From assembly GCA_016742215.1 (NCBI GenBank), contig JACVCC010000003.1, positions 124,001 through 188,000 on the forward strand: DNA of 64,000 bases. The letters run 5' to 3'. Each line of letters opens with the position of its first letter. Within the stretch, counting starts at the first letter, position 1. The translations under genes were made by a program, and so were the position numbers. This DNA is from Brevundimonas sp. (GTDB taxonomy: Bacteria; Pseudomonadota; Alphaproteobacteria; Caulobacterales; Caulobacteraceae). This document shows positions 37,074-48,670 of the stretch, piece after piece. Under the pieces are notes generated by a model that had not been told where the DNA came from, searched no databases, and saw only the letters and a program-made list of their open reading frames with translations.

Positions 37074-38167
37074 GCCGTGCCCTTCTTCGCCCGGCCCTTG
37101 GCCAGCCACAGGTAGATGCCGCTGCCCAGCACGATGATGGTGATGATGTCGAGGATGGCCCAGAGGATCTTCAGGGGCATGCCGCCGTAGTCGCCGAAGT
37201 GCAGCGGCTGCGACAGGGACAGGGTCTTCACGTACCAGGGCGCGGGGGTGACCGCCGCCAGCTCGCCGGTGCGGGCGTCGATCAGGGCCGGCGTCGTCAG
37301 GTGCTCGGTCAGCGGCGTGTCGCCATGGAAGAAGACCGCATAGTGATGGTCGGTCGAATAGCTGGAGCCGGGGAAGGCGACGAACTGCAGGGTCATGCCG
37401 GGGAGGGCTTCCTTCGCGCGCTTCACCGCCGCGTCCAGCGAGCTGCGCTCCGTCAGGGTGACGGGCGCGTCATACGCCTGCGTCAGCTCCTTCAGCGCCG
37501 TGTCCTTCCAGTAGGCGATGATCGGTACGGCGAGGGTGTTGACCACCCCGGTGACGCCGACGACCAGAACCCAGGCCACCGTCACCACGCCCAGCAGGTT
37601 GTGATAGTCGAGCCAGCGCGTCCGCGCGGCCTTGCCCGCCCGCACCGTCCCGAAGGGCAGGCGGCGCATGAAGGGGGCGTAAAGCACCACCCCCGAGACC
37701 AGCGCCGCGACCAGCAGCAGGCCCATGGCGCCCAGGAACAGCATGCCGCCGAGGCCCAGGAACATGTCGGTGTGCAGCTGGAGCAGGAACTCGATCAGCG
37801 GATGGCCGGCGACCAGGGGCGCGGCGTCGCCGCTGGTCTGGTCGATGGGCTGGAAGTTGAACTGGCCGGCCGGGGCGTCGGGAGCCCGGCTGGTGACGTT
37901 CACCACCGGCCGGTCCTCGTCGAAGCTCATGAAGGCGGGGACGTCGCCCGGATGCCGGGCGAGAGCCGTGGACAGCACCTGATCCAGATCCAGCTTCGGC
38001 CCGTCAGGATTGGCAGGCGCCCAGCTTTCCTCCAGCAGCAGGTGATCCAGCTCGTGGGTGAACACAAGCGGGAGCCCGGTGATGCAGAGCATCATCAGGA
38101 AGGCGGTCGAGACCAGGCTCGACCACTTGTGCACCCACGTCCAGGCCCGGATCGTCCCCGGCTTCAC
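37070..38167 (-). CDS. PepSY-associated TM-helix (iron-regulated) membrane protein
   Basis: 365 residues with the family start IRAWTWVHKWSSLVSTAFLM, a first helix, a periplasmic PepSY region, two or more central helices with WLDYHNLLGVVTVAWVLVVG, a second PepSY-like segment (VALPGSS-type FPGSSYSTDHHY), and a last helix WAILDIITIIVLGSGIYLWL. Conserved His in VHKW and DYHN resemble heme or metal ligands. Such proteins travel with TonB siderophore receptors and are thought to help reductive iron release. It lies 4 bases after the receptor gene. Confidence 0.88.
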   Translation of the reverse strand: MKPGTIRAWTWVHKWSSLVSTAFLMMLCITGLPLVFTHELDHLLLEESWAPANPDGPKLDLDQVLSTALARHPGDVPAFMSFDEDRPVVNVTSRAPDAPAGQFNFQPIDQTSGDAAPLVAGHPLIEFLLQLHTDMFLGLGGMLFLGAMGLLLVAALVSGVVLYAPFMRRLPFGTVRAGKAARTRWLDYHNLLGVVTVAWVLVVGVTGVVNTLAVPIIAYWKDTALKELTQAYDAPVTLTERSSLDAAVKRAKEALPGMTLQFVAFPGSSYSTDHHYAVFFHGDTPLTEHLTTPALIDARTGELAAVTPAPWYVKTLSLSQPLHFGDYGGMPLKILWAILDIITIIVLGSGIYLWLAKGRAKKGTA

Positions 38168-38171
38168 CGGC

Positions 38172-40304
38172 CTAGAAGTCCGTCGAGAGCGAGACGCGGA
38201 AGGTGCGCGGGGCGCCCAGCGTCAGATAGTTGGCGCCCGGATAGCCGCCGGCGGCGACCCACTGGTCCTCGTCGGCCAGGTTCTCGACGCGGGCGCGCAG
38301 GGTGACGGGGCGGTCGCCGGCCTCGAAGGCGTAGCGGACGCCGGCGTCCAGACGGGTCCAGCTGTCCAGATCGACGGTCGGGCTGACGGCCTGCTTGCCG
38401 GTATGAACCACCCGGCCTTCCAGCGTCAGGCCCGAAAGGGCGGCGACGTCCCATTCGACGTTGAGGTTGGTCTGGTAGTCCGGCACGCCGATGGCGCTCG
38501 TCCCGGCCGGGATTTCGGTGTCCAGAAGGGCCGCCCCGCCGATCAGGCGCAGGCCTTCGACCGGCTCGCCGTAGACCGACAGCTCGACGCCCCGGTTCTC
38601 CTGCTCGCCGTTGGCGGCATAGACGCCGGTGGCCGGATCGAACGACTCGCTGGCCAGGACGACGCGGAAGACGTTCAGCCGCGCGCCGAACGCGCCCGCG
38701 TCATACTTCACACCCGCCTCGACCTGCTCGCCGCGGAACGGGTCCAGCACCTCGCCGGCGTTGGCGACGGGCGTGCCGTTGACGACGGTCGGCGCCGTTT
38801 TTCCGGGGACCAGCGCCTCGGCGTAGTTGGCGTACAGCGAGATGCTGTCGCTCGGTTTGAAGACCACGGCGAAGGCCGGGGTGACGGCGTCGCCCTCGTA
38901 GCCCGAGCCCTTCACGCCGGTGTTGTAGTCATAGGCGCCGGTCTCGATCTCCTGATAGCGGGCGCCGACGGTGGCCAGCAGGCGGCCGTCGAGGAAGGAC
39001 ATCTGGTCGGCGATGGCGAAGCTGGTCGCGCGCGACCGCTCGGTGGTCAGCGGATCGTCCAGATCGCCGCCGACGAAGAAGTCCGGGTTCGGCGGGGCGA
39101 CGTCGACCGGGTTGTACAGATTGCTGGCGAAGCCGGCGAAGCTGGAGAAGGCATAGGCGTTCTCCGACCGCAGCTGAACCTGCGAGGCCGAGGCCACGAT
39201 GCGGTGGTCGATCGCGCCGGTGGTCAGATCGAAGCGGACGCCGACGTCGGCCGAGAAGATGTGATCCTCGCGCACATTGTCGAAGCGGTAGGCGCTCAGC
39301 GTTCCGTCCGGCGCCGATCGCGGGTTTGCCAGGACATTGTCCTCCTTGCCGCTGCGGCCGCCGAAGGCCGCCCAGACGGTCAGGTCGTCGTTGACGTCGA
39401 ACTCGCCCCGCACGACGCCGAACAGCTGTTCCTCGTCGGTGTAGGTCCAGGGCTGGGCGAAGTTGATGTCGGCCGTCGGCGGGGTCGGAACGGCGCCGCT
39501 CGGGGTGACGGCCGGACGCGGCGCGTCGATGCGGTGGTTCTGCCAACCCAGGTCGGCCGAGAAGCGGGCGCGGTCACCGCGGCGGTCGACGCCGAGGCCC
39601 AGCACCTGCAGCTCGCGGTTCTCGCGGTCGATCGTCGCCTCGCCATCGCGGGCGGCGAGGTTCAGGCGACCGCCCCATTCGTCGTTCTCGCCGAAGCGGC
39701 GCGAGAAATCGCCGGCGGCATACAGGGCGTCGCCGCCATCCCAGCCCAGCGTCACGCGGTTGAGCGGCAGGCTGCCCGCCCGCTTCGGCGTCAGGTTGAT
39801 GGCGCCGCCCACGTTCGAGCCGCCGGGCGCCGCGCCGTTCAGGAATGCGGTTGGGCCGTGGAAGACCTCGACCCGCTCGACCAGCTCGGACGCCACGAAC
39901 TGGCGCGGCAGGACGCCGTACAGGCCGTTCCAGGTCATGTCGTCGGAATAGACCGGGAAGCCGCGCACGACGTACAGCTCCTGGAAGTTCCCGAAGCCCT
40001 TGGTCACGCGTACCACCGGATCGTTCTGCAGCACGTCGCCGACGCTGCGAGCCTGCTGGTTGCGGGCCAGTTCCTCGGTGTAGCTGGTGAAGGCGAACGG
40101 CGTGTCCATCACGTCCTGCGAACCGAACATGCCGACGCGACCGCCGGTCGCGACCTGTCCGCCGGCATAGGCGGGCGCCTGACGGACCTGCGAGCCGGTG
40201 ACGATCACTTCGCCCAGTTCGGTGGTCCGGGTCTCCTGCGCCATGGCGGGACCAGCCAGAATGACGGCGGTGGTGGAGAGGAGAAAGGTCGAGCGGAGGT
40301 TCAC
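38172..40304 (-). CDS. TonB-dependent siderophore receptor
   Basis: A 710-residue outer-membrane receptor. A GTG start gives MNLRSTFLLSTTAVILAGPA as signal peptide (cleavage at AMAQ). The plug domain has LGEVIVTGSQVRQAP as the TonB-box region, FVASELVERVEVFHGPTAFL and GGAINLTPKRAG. The 22-stranded barrel ends LGAPRTFRVSLSTDF with terminal Phe. The siderophore is unknown; the family includes ferrichrome and hydroxamate receptors. The PepSY and small membrane genes follow at once. A longer in-frame reading to 40445 lacks a signal peptide at its start and is not used. Confidence 0.92.
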   Translation of the reverse strand: MNLRSTFLLSTTAVILAGPAMAQETRTTELGEVIVTGSQVRQAPAYAGGQVATGGRVGMFGSQDVMDTPFAFTSYTEELARNQQARSVGDVLQNDPVVRVTKGFGNFQELYVVRGFPVYSDDMTWNGLYGVLPRQFVASELVERVEVFHGPTAFLNGAAPGGSNVGGAINLTPKRAGSLPLNRVTLGWDGGDALYAAGDFSRRFGENDEWGGRLNLAARDGEATIDRENRELQVLGLGVDRRGDRARFSADLGWQNHRIDAPRPAVTPSGAVPTPPTADINFAQPWTYTDEEQLFGVVRGEFDVNDDLTVWAAFGGRSGKEDNVLANPRSAPDGTLSAYRFDNVREDHIFSADVGVRFDLTTGAIDHRIVASASQVQLRSENAYAFSSFAGFASNLYNPVDVAPPNPDFFVGGDLDDPLTTERSRATSFAIADQMSFLDGRLLATVGARYQEIETGAYDYNTGVKGSGYEGDAVTPAFAVVFKPSDSISLYANYAEALVPGKTAPTVVNGTPVANAGEVLDPFRGEQVEAGVKYDAGAFGARLNVFRVVLASESFDPATGVYAANGEQENRGVELSVYGEPVEGLRLIGGAALLDTEIPAGTSAIGVPDYQTNLNVEWDVAALSGLTLEGRVVHTGKQAVSPTVDLDSWTRLDAGVRYAFEAGDRPVTLRARVENLADEDQWVAAGGYPGANYLTLGAPRTFRVSLSTDF

Positions 40305-40323
40305 GGGCGTCGCCTTGGGGAGG

Positions 40324-40344
40324 TGCGATTGAGAACGGGTCGCA
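40324..40344 (-). promoter_or_regulatory. Candidate Fur-type site upstream of the TonB receptor
   Basis: A 21-bp imperfect palindrome with outer arms TGCGA ... TCGCA and an inner TTGAGAAC half lies 20 bases upstream of the GTG. It recalls GC-rich Fur boxes of the ATGAGAATnATTCTCAT type. Iron control of such receptor genes is general knowledge; the site itself is tentative. Confidence 0.35.
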
Positions 40345-40591
40345 CTATCAGTCGCAGCGGTGGCTGACAACCTCGACACCGGGGCCGCGATGTCGCGCCT
40401 TCGCCAACTGGCGGAAATCCGCCCGGATCCGCGATGCGCCGTCACCTTTTCCGGACAATTCCGGTCGCTGGGCGGACCAAAGCGCGGTCGCGCTTCCCTT
40501 GCGTCAGCGGTTGTCCCGCCGCAGCGCCCGCACTAGGAACAGGATCAACCCACCAGATGCGCGACCACGCGCCCGGAAACGCTTCAGAGCC

Positions 40592-42871
<2,280 letters not shown>

Positions 42872-42893
42872 GCATTCTTGGGGGGAGTGGCAG

Positions 42894-43322
42894 ATGACTA
42901 GAGCGAAGTCAGGTGCGACGGATAGCGCTGCGCTTGCTGGCGGTGTTGTCGCGGTTGTGTTGACCACGTTCACGACGTCAGGGCCCTACGATCAGATTTC
43001 TCTTTTGGTCGCGGCGACGCTCATGGTTGTTCTTGGCGCTTACCTCTGGGATGCGCGGAGAACGATGCCACAAAGCATGGCCGTGGCTTTGGTGTTCGGG
43101 CTTCTGGCTATCATCGTCGTTGGCGCGGTTCGCGATTGGAACCACGAGTGTCACGGTCTGTTGCCCGGTGACATATGTAGAGTGCCCAGCAAGATGACGC
43201 CGCCATGGTTCTGGTCGACGTTCGTTGTCGCTGCCTTGGCCGTTGCGGCGCTCGATCTGCTCAGTCAGCGAACACGCCCATCACTTCTTAGTTCGCTAGT
43301 TCGTTTTCTGCCTCGACCTTGA
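42894..43322 (+). CDS. Hypothetical membrane protein of unusual composition
   Basis: A 142-residue protein with about four hydrophobic segments (around 15-30, 35-50, 60-80 and 108-124) and a short loop CHGLLPGDICRVP with two Cys. No family is recognised. The codon use is clearly less GC-biased than in neighbours (frequent TTG, GTT, GCT, CTT), and its 3' end overlaps the convergent AmpG gene by 35 bases. Both points suggest recent arrival or a young gene. It begins 22 bases after maeB. Confidence 0.6.
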   Translation: MTRAKSGATDSAALAGGVVAVVLTTFTTSGPYDQISLLVAATLMVVLGAYLWDARRTMPQSMAVALVFGLLAIIVVGAVRDWNHECHGLLPGDICRVPSKMTPPWFWSTFVVAALAVAALDLLSQRTRPSLLSSLVRFLPRP

Positions 43323-44658
43323 GCCGCTGGTTCCGGCGTTCCAGGAACCAGCACAGGATGACGGCCGGAATGCCGACCATCGCCGTGCCGGCGAAGAACA
43401 GGGCATAGGCGTTCATCAGGGTGTGGCCCTGTTCGAGGCCTTCTACGACCACGCCCGAGAAGCCCTTCAGGAACTTGCCGAGCAGGGCGTAGAACGAGCT
43501 GAGCAGGGCGTACTGGGTCGCCGTGTAGCCGATGCCGGTCAGGCTCGACATGTAGGCCACCAGCGCCGCGCCGGCGAAGCCTTCGGAGAAGTTCTCGACG
43601 AACAGCACCCCGGCGAACATCGGCGTCGACAGGCCGGCGATGGCCATCAGCGTATAGCCGAGGTTGGACAGCGGTCCGATCAGGGCGCCCAGCAGCAGGG
43701 TGGGCCCGAAGCCGAAGCGCACGGCGCTGAGCCCGCCCGCCGCAATGCCGACAAAGGCGGCGACCAGACCGACGCTCAGACGCATGGCGCCGATGGCCTC
43801 CTTGGTCAGGCCCAGGTCGATGTAGAACGGCCCGACCATCGGCCCCATCACGAAGTCCGGAAGGCGATACAGGCTGATGGCCGCCAGCATCAGGAAGGCG
43901 GCGGCCTTGTGCGTCTTCAGGAAGTTGATGAACGGCCCGACGACGGCGTCGAACATGCCGCGCGGGGTCCACGGCGCGGCGCCGCCGGTCGCGGCCGCGA
44001 TCTCGCGGCGGTCGACCGGCTCCCTGGCGAACAGGGTGGCGCCGATGGCGATGGCCATGGCCGCGCCCCAGATGGCGTAGGCGCCGTTCCAGCCGAACCA
44101 CGTCGCGAAGAACAGGATCAGGGCGTTGCCGGCCAGCATCGCGAAGCGGTAGCCCAGCTGATAGGCCGAGGTCAGAAGGCCGAGATCCTCGTCATTCTCG
44201 GCAGTCTCGATCCGCCAGGCGTCGACGACGATGTCCTGCGTCGCCGAGGCGAAAGCGGTCACCAGCGCCGCCGCGCCCAAAGCCGTCAGTCCGCCCTCCG
44301 GCCCGATGATCGCCATGGCGATCAGGGCGGCGCCGACCACGAACTGCGACAGCAGCATCCAGCCGCGCCGGCGCCCCAGCTTGCCGAGAAGAGGCACATC
44401 GAACCGGTCGACGACCGGAGCCCAGACGAATTTGAACGAATAGGCCAGACCGACCCATGAGATGAAGCCGATGGCCGACAGGGCGATGTCGCCTTCCGCC
44501 AGCCACAGGCTCAGAGTCGCGCCGGTCAGCAGGAAGGGCAGTCCCGAGCCCAGCCCGAGCAGGAGGGTGATCAGAACCCGCCCTTGTCCGAGCGCCTTGA
44601 ACACGTCTTTCGCTCCCACCTTGCGCGGAGCGGGTGCGGCGTTCGGCTTGTCGGTCAC
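43288..44658 (-). CDS. ampG: AmpG-like MFS permease
   Basis: A 456-residue major facilitator of the PAT/AmpG group. Typical are LLLGLGSGLPFLLTGATLSL, WVGLAYSFKFVWAPVVDRFD, and LVTAFASATQDIVVDAWRIE. About twelve helices. AmpG imports anhydromuropeptides from peptidoglycan turnover for recycling and can link to beta-lactamase control. A GTG at 44658 has a GGAG eight bases upstream; another GTG at 44682 would add eight residues. No ampC or nagZ lies beside it. Confidence 0.87.
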   Translation of the reverse strand: MTDKPNAAPAPRKVGAKDVFKALGQGRVLITLLLGLGSGLPFLLTGATLSLWLAEGDIALSAIGFISWVGLAYSFKFVWAPVVDRFDVPLLGKLGRRRGWMLLSQFVVGAALIAMAIIGPEGGLTALGAAALVTAFASATQDIVVDAWRIETAENDEDLGLLTSAYQLGYRFAMLAGNALILFFATWFGWNGAYAIWGAAMAIAIGATLFAREPVDRREIAAATGGAAPWTPRGMFDAVVGPFINFLKTHKAAAFLMLAAISLYRLPDFVMGPMVGPFYIDLGLTKEAIGAMRLSVGLVAAFVGIAAGGLSAVRFGFGPTLLLGALIGPLSNLGYTLMAIAGLSTPMFAGVLFVENFSEGFAGAALVAYMSSLTGIGYTATQYALLSSFYALLGKFLKGFSGVVVEGLEQGHTLMNAYALFFAGTAMVGIPAVILCWFLERRNQRLKVEAENELAN

Positions 44659-44705
44659 TGGCGCGTCTCCGGACGCCCCCACCCCCCGTGAGCTTGGCGT
44701 CTTCT

Positions 44706-46226
44706 TCAGACGGCGACCTTGGCGCGGTCCGCGCGGTTCGTCCAGCGGGACAGCGAGGCGCGCAGCGACTGGAGCTCCAACGGCTTGACCAGATGGTCGT
44801 CCATCCCGGCCTCGAGGCAGGCGCGGCGGTCCTCGGCGAAGGCGTTGGCGGTCAGGGCGATGATCGGCGTGTTGTCGCCGCGCGCGCGCAGCTGGCGGGC
44901 GGCGGTGGGGCCGTCCATGCCGGGCATGCGCATGTCCATGAAGACCAGATCGTAGCGCGCGCGCTTCATCGCGGTCAGGGCCTCGTCGCCGCTGGCGGCC
45001 GTCTCGACCGTGCAGCCCTCGCGCTTCAGCAGGGTCGCGGCCAGCAGGGCGCCGACGGGATTGTCCTCGACCAGCAGCACGCGGGTGCCGGAGAAGCGGC
45101 CGGGGACGACGCGGTCATCGTCCGGCGGCGGCGGCGGCGGCGGGCCGGGCTGGCCCGGCTGACCCGTCGCGGCCAGCACCCGCTCTGCCAGGGAGGCGCG
45201 GCGCAGGGGCTTGATCAGATAACCGGCGAAGCCCGCGGACCGGTAGCGGGCGATCAGGTCGCGCTCGGACGGCTTCAGCAGGACAATGGCTCGGCCCGTG
45301 GCCGGGCGGGCGGCCAGACCCTGCGTCAGGGCGCGGCCCGAATGGTCGACCAGCACCACCGCAGCGTCGCCGGCGACCGCGCCGCCCGAGGCCTCGATCT
45401 GGGCCGCTGCGGCCGACTGGACGAAGGGGTCGGGGCTGAGGATGGAGACGGCATGTCCGGCCAATGGCGCGCCCCGCTCAGAGGCCGGCGCGGCGTCGAA
45501 GGTCGCCTCGAAGCGGAACCGGGCGCCGGGACCCTCGGGGCGATCGCCGACGGTGACCACGCCCTGCATCGCCGAGGCCAGCTTGCGCACGACCGCCAGA
45601 CCCAGACCCGCGCCGCCGAAGCGGCTGGCGTCCGAGGCATCGACGTGGCCGAACTCCTCGAAGATCCGCTCGCGCGCTTCGTTCGGCACGCCCGGGCCGG
45701 TGTCGTCGATGGTGAAGGCGAGGCGCGGTCGGGCGTCACTGCCGCCCATGCGTTCGACAGCGATGCGAACGCCGCCGGTCTCGGTGAATTTGATCGCGTT
45801 TCCGGCCAGATTGAACAGCACCTGCCGCAGGCGACCCTCGTCGCCCAGCACATCGGTCGCGTCGGCGGCGACCGACCAGGCGATCTCCAGACCCTTGTCG
45901 TGGGCGCGTGGGCTCAGCAGTTCGGCGACGCCGCGGACGAGCGCCTCCAGATCCACCGGCTCGGAATCGAACTCCAGCTTGCCGGCCTCCAGACGGGCAT
46001 AGTCCAGCAGGTCGTTGACCAGTCCCAGCAGGTGTTCGGCGGACGAGCGCGCCGCGTCGGCATAGGCGCGCTGGGCGCCGTCGAGGCGGGTCCGCTGCAG
46101 CAGGCCGATCATGCCGATCACCCCGTTCAGGGGCGTTCGCATCTCGTGACTCATCAGGCGCAGGAACTGCTGCTCGGCCGAGCCGTCCGTCACGGTCTTC
46201 GCCTGTTCGCCCTTGCGTCGGGGCAT
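44706..46226 (-). CDS. Soluble hybrid histidine kinase with two receiver regions
   Basis: 506 residues without a membrane helix or a sensor domain. HisKA begins at once, His27 lying in LMSHEMRTPLNG. The ATPase has NLAGNAIKFT, DTGPGV and GGAGLGLAV. A first receiver-like region (about 255-355) is degenerate, lacking the usual acidic pair, though it keeps a LVDHSG and a LIKPL. The second receiver (about 370-495) is complete, with Asp431 in VFMDMRMPGMDG and KPL. Input must come from a partner protein. No response regulator is adjacent, so it is an orphan. Confidence 0.9.
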   Translation of the reverse strand: MPRRKGEQAKTVTDGSAEQQFLRLMSHEMRTPLNGVIGMIGLLQRTRLDGAQRAYADAARSSAEHLLGLVNDLLDYARLEAGKLEFDSEPVDLEALVRGVAELLSPRAHDKGLEIAWSVAADATDVLGDEGRLRQVLFNLAGNAIKFTETGGVRIAVERMGGSDARPRLAFTIDDTGPGVPNEARERIFEEFGHVDASDASRFGGAGLGLAVVRKLASAMQGVVTVGDRPEGPGARFRFEATFDAAPASERGAPLAGHAVSILSPDPFVQSAAAAQIEASGGAVAGDAAVVLVDHSGRALTQGLAARPATGRAIVLLKPSERDLIARYRSAGFAGYLIKPLRRASLAERVLAATGQPGQPGPPPPPPPDDDRVVPGRFSGTRVLLVEDNPVGALLAATLLKREGCTVETAASGDEALTAMKRARYDLVFMDMRMPGMDGPTAARQLRARGDNTPIIALTANAFAEDRRACLEAGMDDHLVKPLELQSLRASLSRWTNRADRAKVAV

Positions 46227-46305
46227 GCCGGGTTACTCCTGGCGGGTCACATTCCAGGTGACGCTAGCGCCAATCCCTCAAGAGCGACTTAATCGCCGGC
46301 AGGGC

Positions 46306-47883
46306 TCACCAGGCGGGCGTCGTGACGGGGGCGGCGGCCGCCGCGTCTCCCGACCCGAAGCCGGCGCGGCGATAAATGAGGGCCTCGGCGATGTGACGGC
46401 GCAGGACGCCGTCGCTGCCGTCCAGATCGGCGATGGTGCGGGCCAGCCGCAGCGTCCGGGTCCAGCCCCGCGCGGTCAGGCCGCCGCTCTCCCCCGCCCG
46501 CATCAGCAGGGCCTTGCCCGGCGCGTCCGGCGCGGCGAACCGGTCGAGCAGTTCGCCCGAGACGCGGGCGTTGATGGTCTGGTGGCGGGCGACCTCGGGA
46601 TCGACCCCGGCCTCCGCCAGACGCGCCATCTGCATCGCGCGCGCCTCCGCGACGCGGGCGGCGGCCTCCGCCGTACCCTCCGACGGCGCCGGCAGGGCCA
46701 TGTCGGCGGCTGTGACCGGAGGCGTCTCCACCGTCAGGTCGATGCGGTCGAACATCGGGCCGGAGATGCGGTTCTGATAGTCGCGCTGGCAGCGCGGAGC
46801 CTTGCCGCACGCCCCCTTGCCCCCGCCGCCGATGCCGCACCGGCAGGGGTTCATCGCCGCCACCAGCTGGAAGCGCGCCGGATAGCGGACGTGGGCGTTG
46901 GCGCGGGCGACCACGATCTCACCGGTCTCCAGCGGCTGACGCAGGGAATCCAGCGCCTGAGCCCCGTACTCGGGCAGTTCGTCGAGGAACAGCACGCCAT
47001 TGTGCGCCAGCGACGCCTCGCCCGGCTTGGCCCTGTGTCCTCCGCCGGTCAGGGCCGCCATGGAGGCCGAGTGATGCGGGGCGCGGAAGGGCCGGTCGCG
47101 GGTCAGGCCGCCGCGCTCGATCAGGCCGGCGATGGACCAGACCATCGAGGTCTCCAGCAGCTCGCGTGAGGTCAGGGGCGGCAGCAGGCCGGGCAGGCGG
47201 GCGGCCATCATCGACTTGCCCGAGCCGGGCGGGCCGACGAACAACAGGTTGTGCCCGCCGGCCGCGGCGATCTCCAGCGCCCGCTTGGCGCCCTCCTGTC
47301 CCTTGACCTCGCGGAGGTCGGGCGGGCTGTCGCCGGATCGCAGGTCGCCGGGCTTCGGCCGCGCCAGCACCTGCGCGCCCTTGAAGTGGTTCACCAGTCC
47401 GATCAGCGAGCGGGGCGCCAGCACCGGCACGTCCCCGGCCCAGGCGGCTTCCGGCCCGTTCGCCTCCGGACAGATCAGCCCCAGTCCCATGCCGTCGGCG
47501 GCCATGGCCGCGGGCAGGGCGCCCCCGACCGGGGCGATGCGGCCGTCCAGCCCCAGCTCCCCGATGGCGACCCAGCCGGACAGGGCGTCCGGCGGGATGA
47601 CGCCCATTGACGCCAGCAGGGCCAGGGCGATCGGCAGGTCGAAATGACTGCCCTCCTTGGGCAGGTCGGCCGGGGCGAGGTTGGCGATGATCCGCTGCGA
47701 AGGCAGGGCCAGGCCGATGCCGGCGAAGGCGCCGCGCACCCGGTCGCGGCTCTCGGCCACCGCCTTGTCCGCCAGACCGACGATGGTGAAGATGCCGTTG
47801 TCCGCCGACAGCTGCTGGACCTGAACGTCCACCCGCCGGCATTCGACGCCGTCGAAGGCGACCGTAGCCACGCTGGCGTGCAT
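46306..47883 (-). CDS. comM: YifB/ComM family AAA+ Mg-chelatase-like protein
   Basis: A 525-residue protein. The N-terminal Lon-protease-like fold (to about 170) is followed by the AAA+ module with Walker A VGPPGSGKSMMA, Walker B VLFLDELPEY and the C-terminal helical domain with RMHKILRLARTIADL-like LRLARTIADLDGSD. In Vibrio ComM is a hexameric helicase that extends heteroduplex during natural transformation. It stands at the end of a minus-strand run; its start codon is inside a strong hairpin (47881-47915). Confidence 0.93.
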   Translation of the reverse strand: MHASVATVAFDGVECRRVDVQVQQLSADNGIFTIVGLADKAVAESRDRVRGAFAGIGLALPSQRIIANLAPADLPKEGSHFDLPIALALLASMGVIPPDALSGWVAIGELGLDGRIAPVGGALPAAMAADGMGLGLICPEANGPEAAWAGDVPVLAPRSLIGLVNHFKGAQVLARPKPGDLRSGDSPPDLREVKGQEGAKRALEIAAAGGHNLLFVGPPGSGKSMMAARLPGLLPPLTSRELLETSMVWSIAGLIERGGLTRDRPFRAPHHSASMAALTGGGHRAKPGEASLAHNGVLFLDELPEYGAQALDSLRQPLETGEIVVARANAHVRYPARFQLVAAMNPCRCGIGGGGKGACGKAPRCQRDYQNRISGPMFDRIDLTVETPPVTAADMALPAPSEGTAEAAARVAEARAMQMARLAEAGVDPEVARHQTINARVSGELLDRFAAPDAPGKALLMRAGESGGLTARGWTRTLRLARTIADLDGSDGVLRRHIAEALIYRRAGFGSGDAAAAAPVTTPAW

Positions 47884-47915
47884 GGTTTCCTCCCGCTAAG
47901 CGGGAAGAAACCATG
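47881..47915 (-). promoter_or_regulatory. Hairpin over the ribosome-binding site and start codon of comM
   Basis: CATGGTTTCCTCCCGC and GCGGGAAGAAACCATG are inverted copies with a single mismatch around TAA, 35 bases in all. On the comM mRNA the right-hand arm contains GGGAGG, the spacing and the AUG, so folding would hide both. It could instead be a protein site or a terminator without T run. Confidence 0.75.
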
Positions 47916-47945
47916 CATGAACGCGAGGCGTTTTCAACCCCCGGT

Positions 47946-48632
47946 TTATTCAGCCGTGTCGGCTTCGGGCGCGAGGACGTGGACGACCTCGCCTTCGGCG
48001 TTCAGGAATTCGATGGCGCCATAGCCTTCGGCGGTGACGGTCATGCGGACGCGGGGCCGGTCGCCCTTGTCCGCCAGCGCAACCGAAGGTGTGCCGTCCG
48101 CGGCGACAGTCAGGCGGATCCGGGTCGAGGTCTCGACGCCCGGAACAAGGCGATCGCCGAGGGCAGGCTCGCGCAGCAGGGGCGGGGCCTGATTGATCGA
48201 GAAGCTGACTGCTCCATCCGGGGCGACCCGCCAGCCGATGGCGTCCATGGCGGGATGGTCCAGCGCCAGCACGGCCATGCCGCCCGGCACGTCGGCGACG
48301 CCGAAGCCGCCGCGCTCGCTGCCATTCTCGTCATACAGGATGACACCCGAGACGTTGAACGCGCGGCGATACTGGATGCCGTCGATGATCGGCGCCGGGG
48401 TGTCGGCGGCCAGGGTCATCCGGATGACGCCGTCCTCGTCGACGATGTCGATGCGGCGGGCGGTGATCCGCTCCTCGTCGGTCACGGCGACGCGGGTCTC
48501 CGGGGTGCGGGTTTCGATGATCCGCTCGAGGGTCTCGACGGAAGGCCGACGCGGCTGGGCTTCCTGGGCAGAGACCGCCGGCGCCAGAACGGCGGAAAGG
48601 GCGAACGCGGACGGCAGGAGGGCGCGCAACAT
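47946..48632 (-). CDS. Exported hypothetical protein
   Basis: 228 residues with a signal peptide MLRALLPSAFALSAVLAPAV, cleavage after SAQ. The mature part is rich in beta strands and has repeating patterns such as DIVDEDGVIRMTLAAD, GVILYDENGSERGGFGV and AIEFLNAEGEVVHVL, which look like successive short beta-blades of the same style. No named domain is recognised. It lies between gshB and comM on the same strand. Confidence 0.75.
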   Translation of the reverse strand: MLRALLPSAFALSAVLAPAVSAQEAQPRRPSVETLERIIETRTPETRVAVTDEERITARRIDIVDEDGVIRMTLAADTPAPIIDGIQYRRAFNVSGVILYDENGSERGGFGVADVPGGMAVLALDHPAMDAIGWRVAPDGAVSFSINQAPPLLREPALGDRLVPGVETSTRIRLTVAADGTPSVALADKGDRPRVRMTVTAEGYGAIEFLNAEGEVVHVLAPEADTAE

Positions 48633-48670
48633 CGGGTGAAGCTCCGTTACTGAAATCTGGAGAGGAAGGG

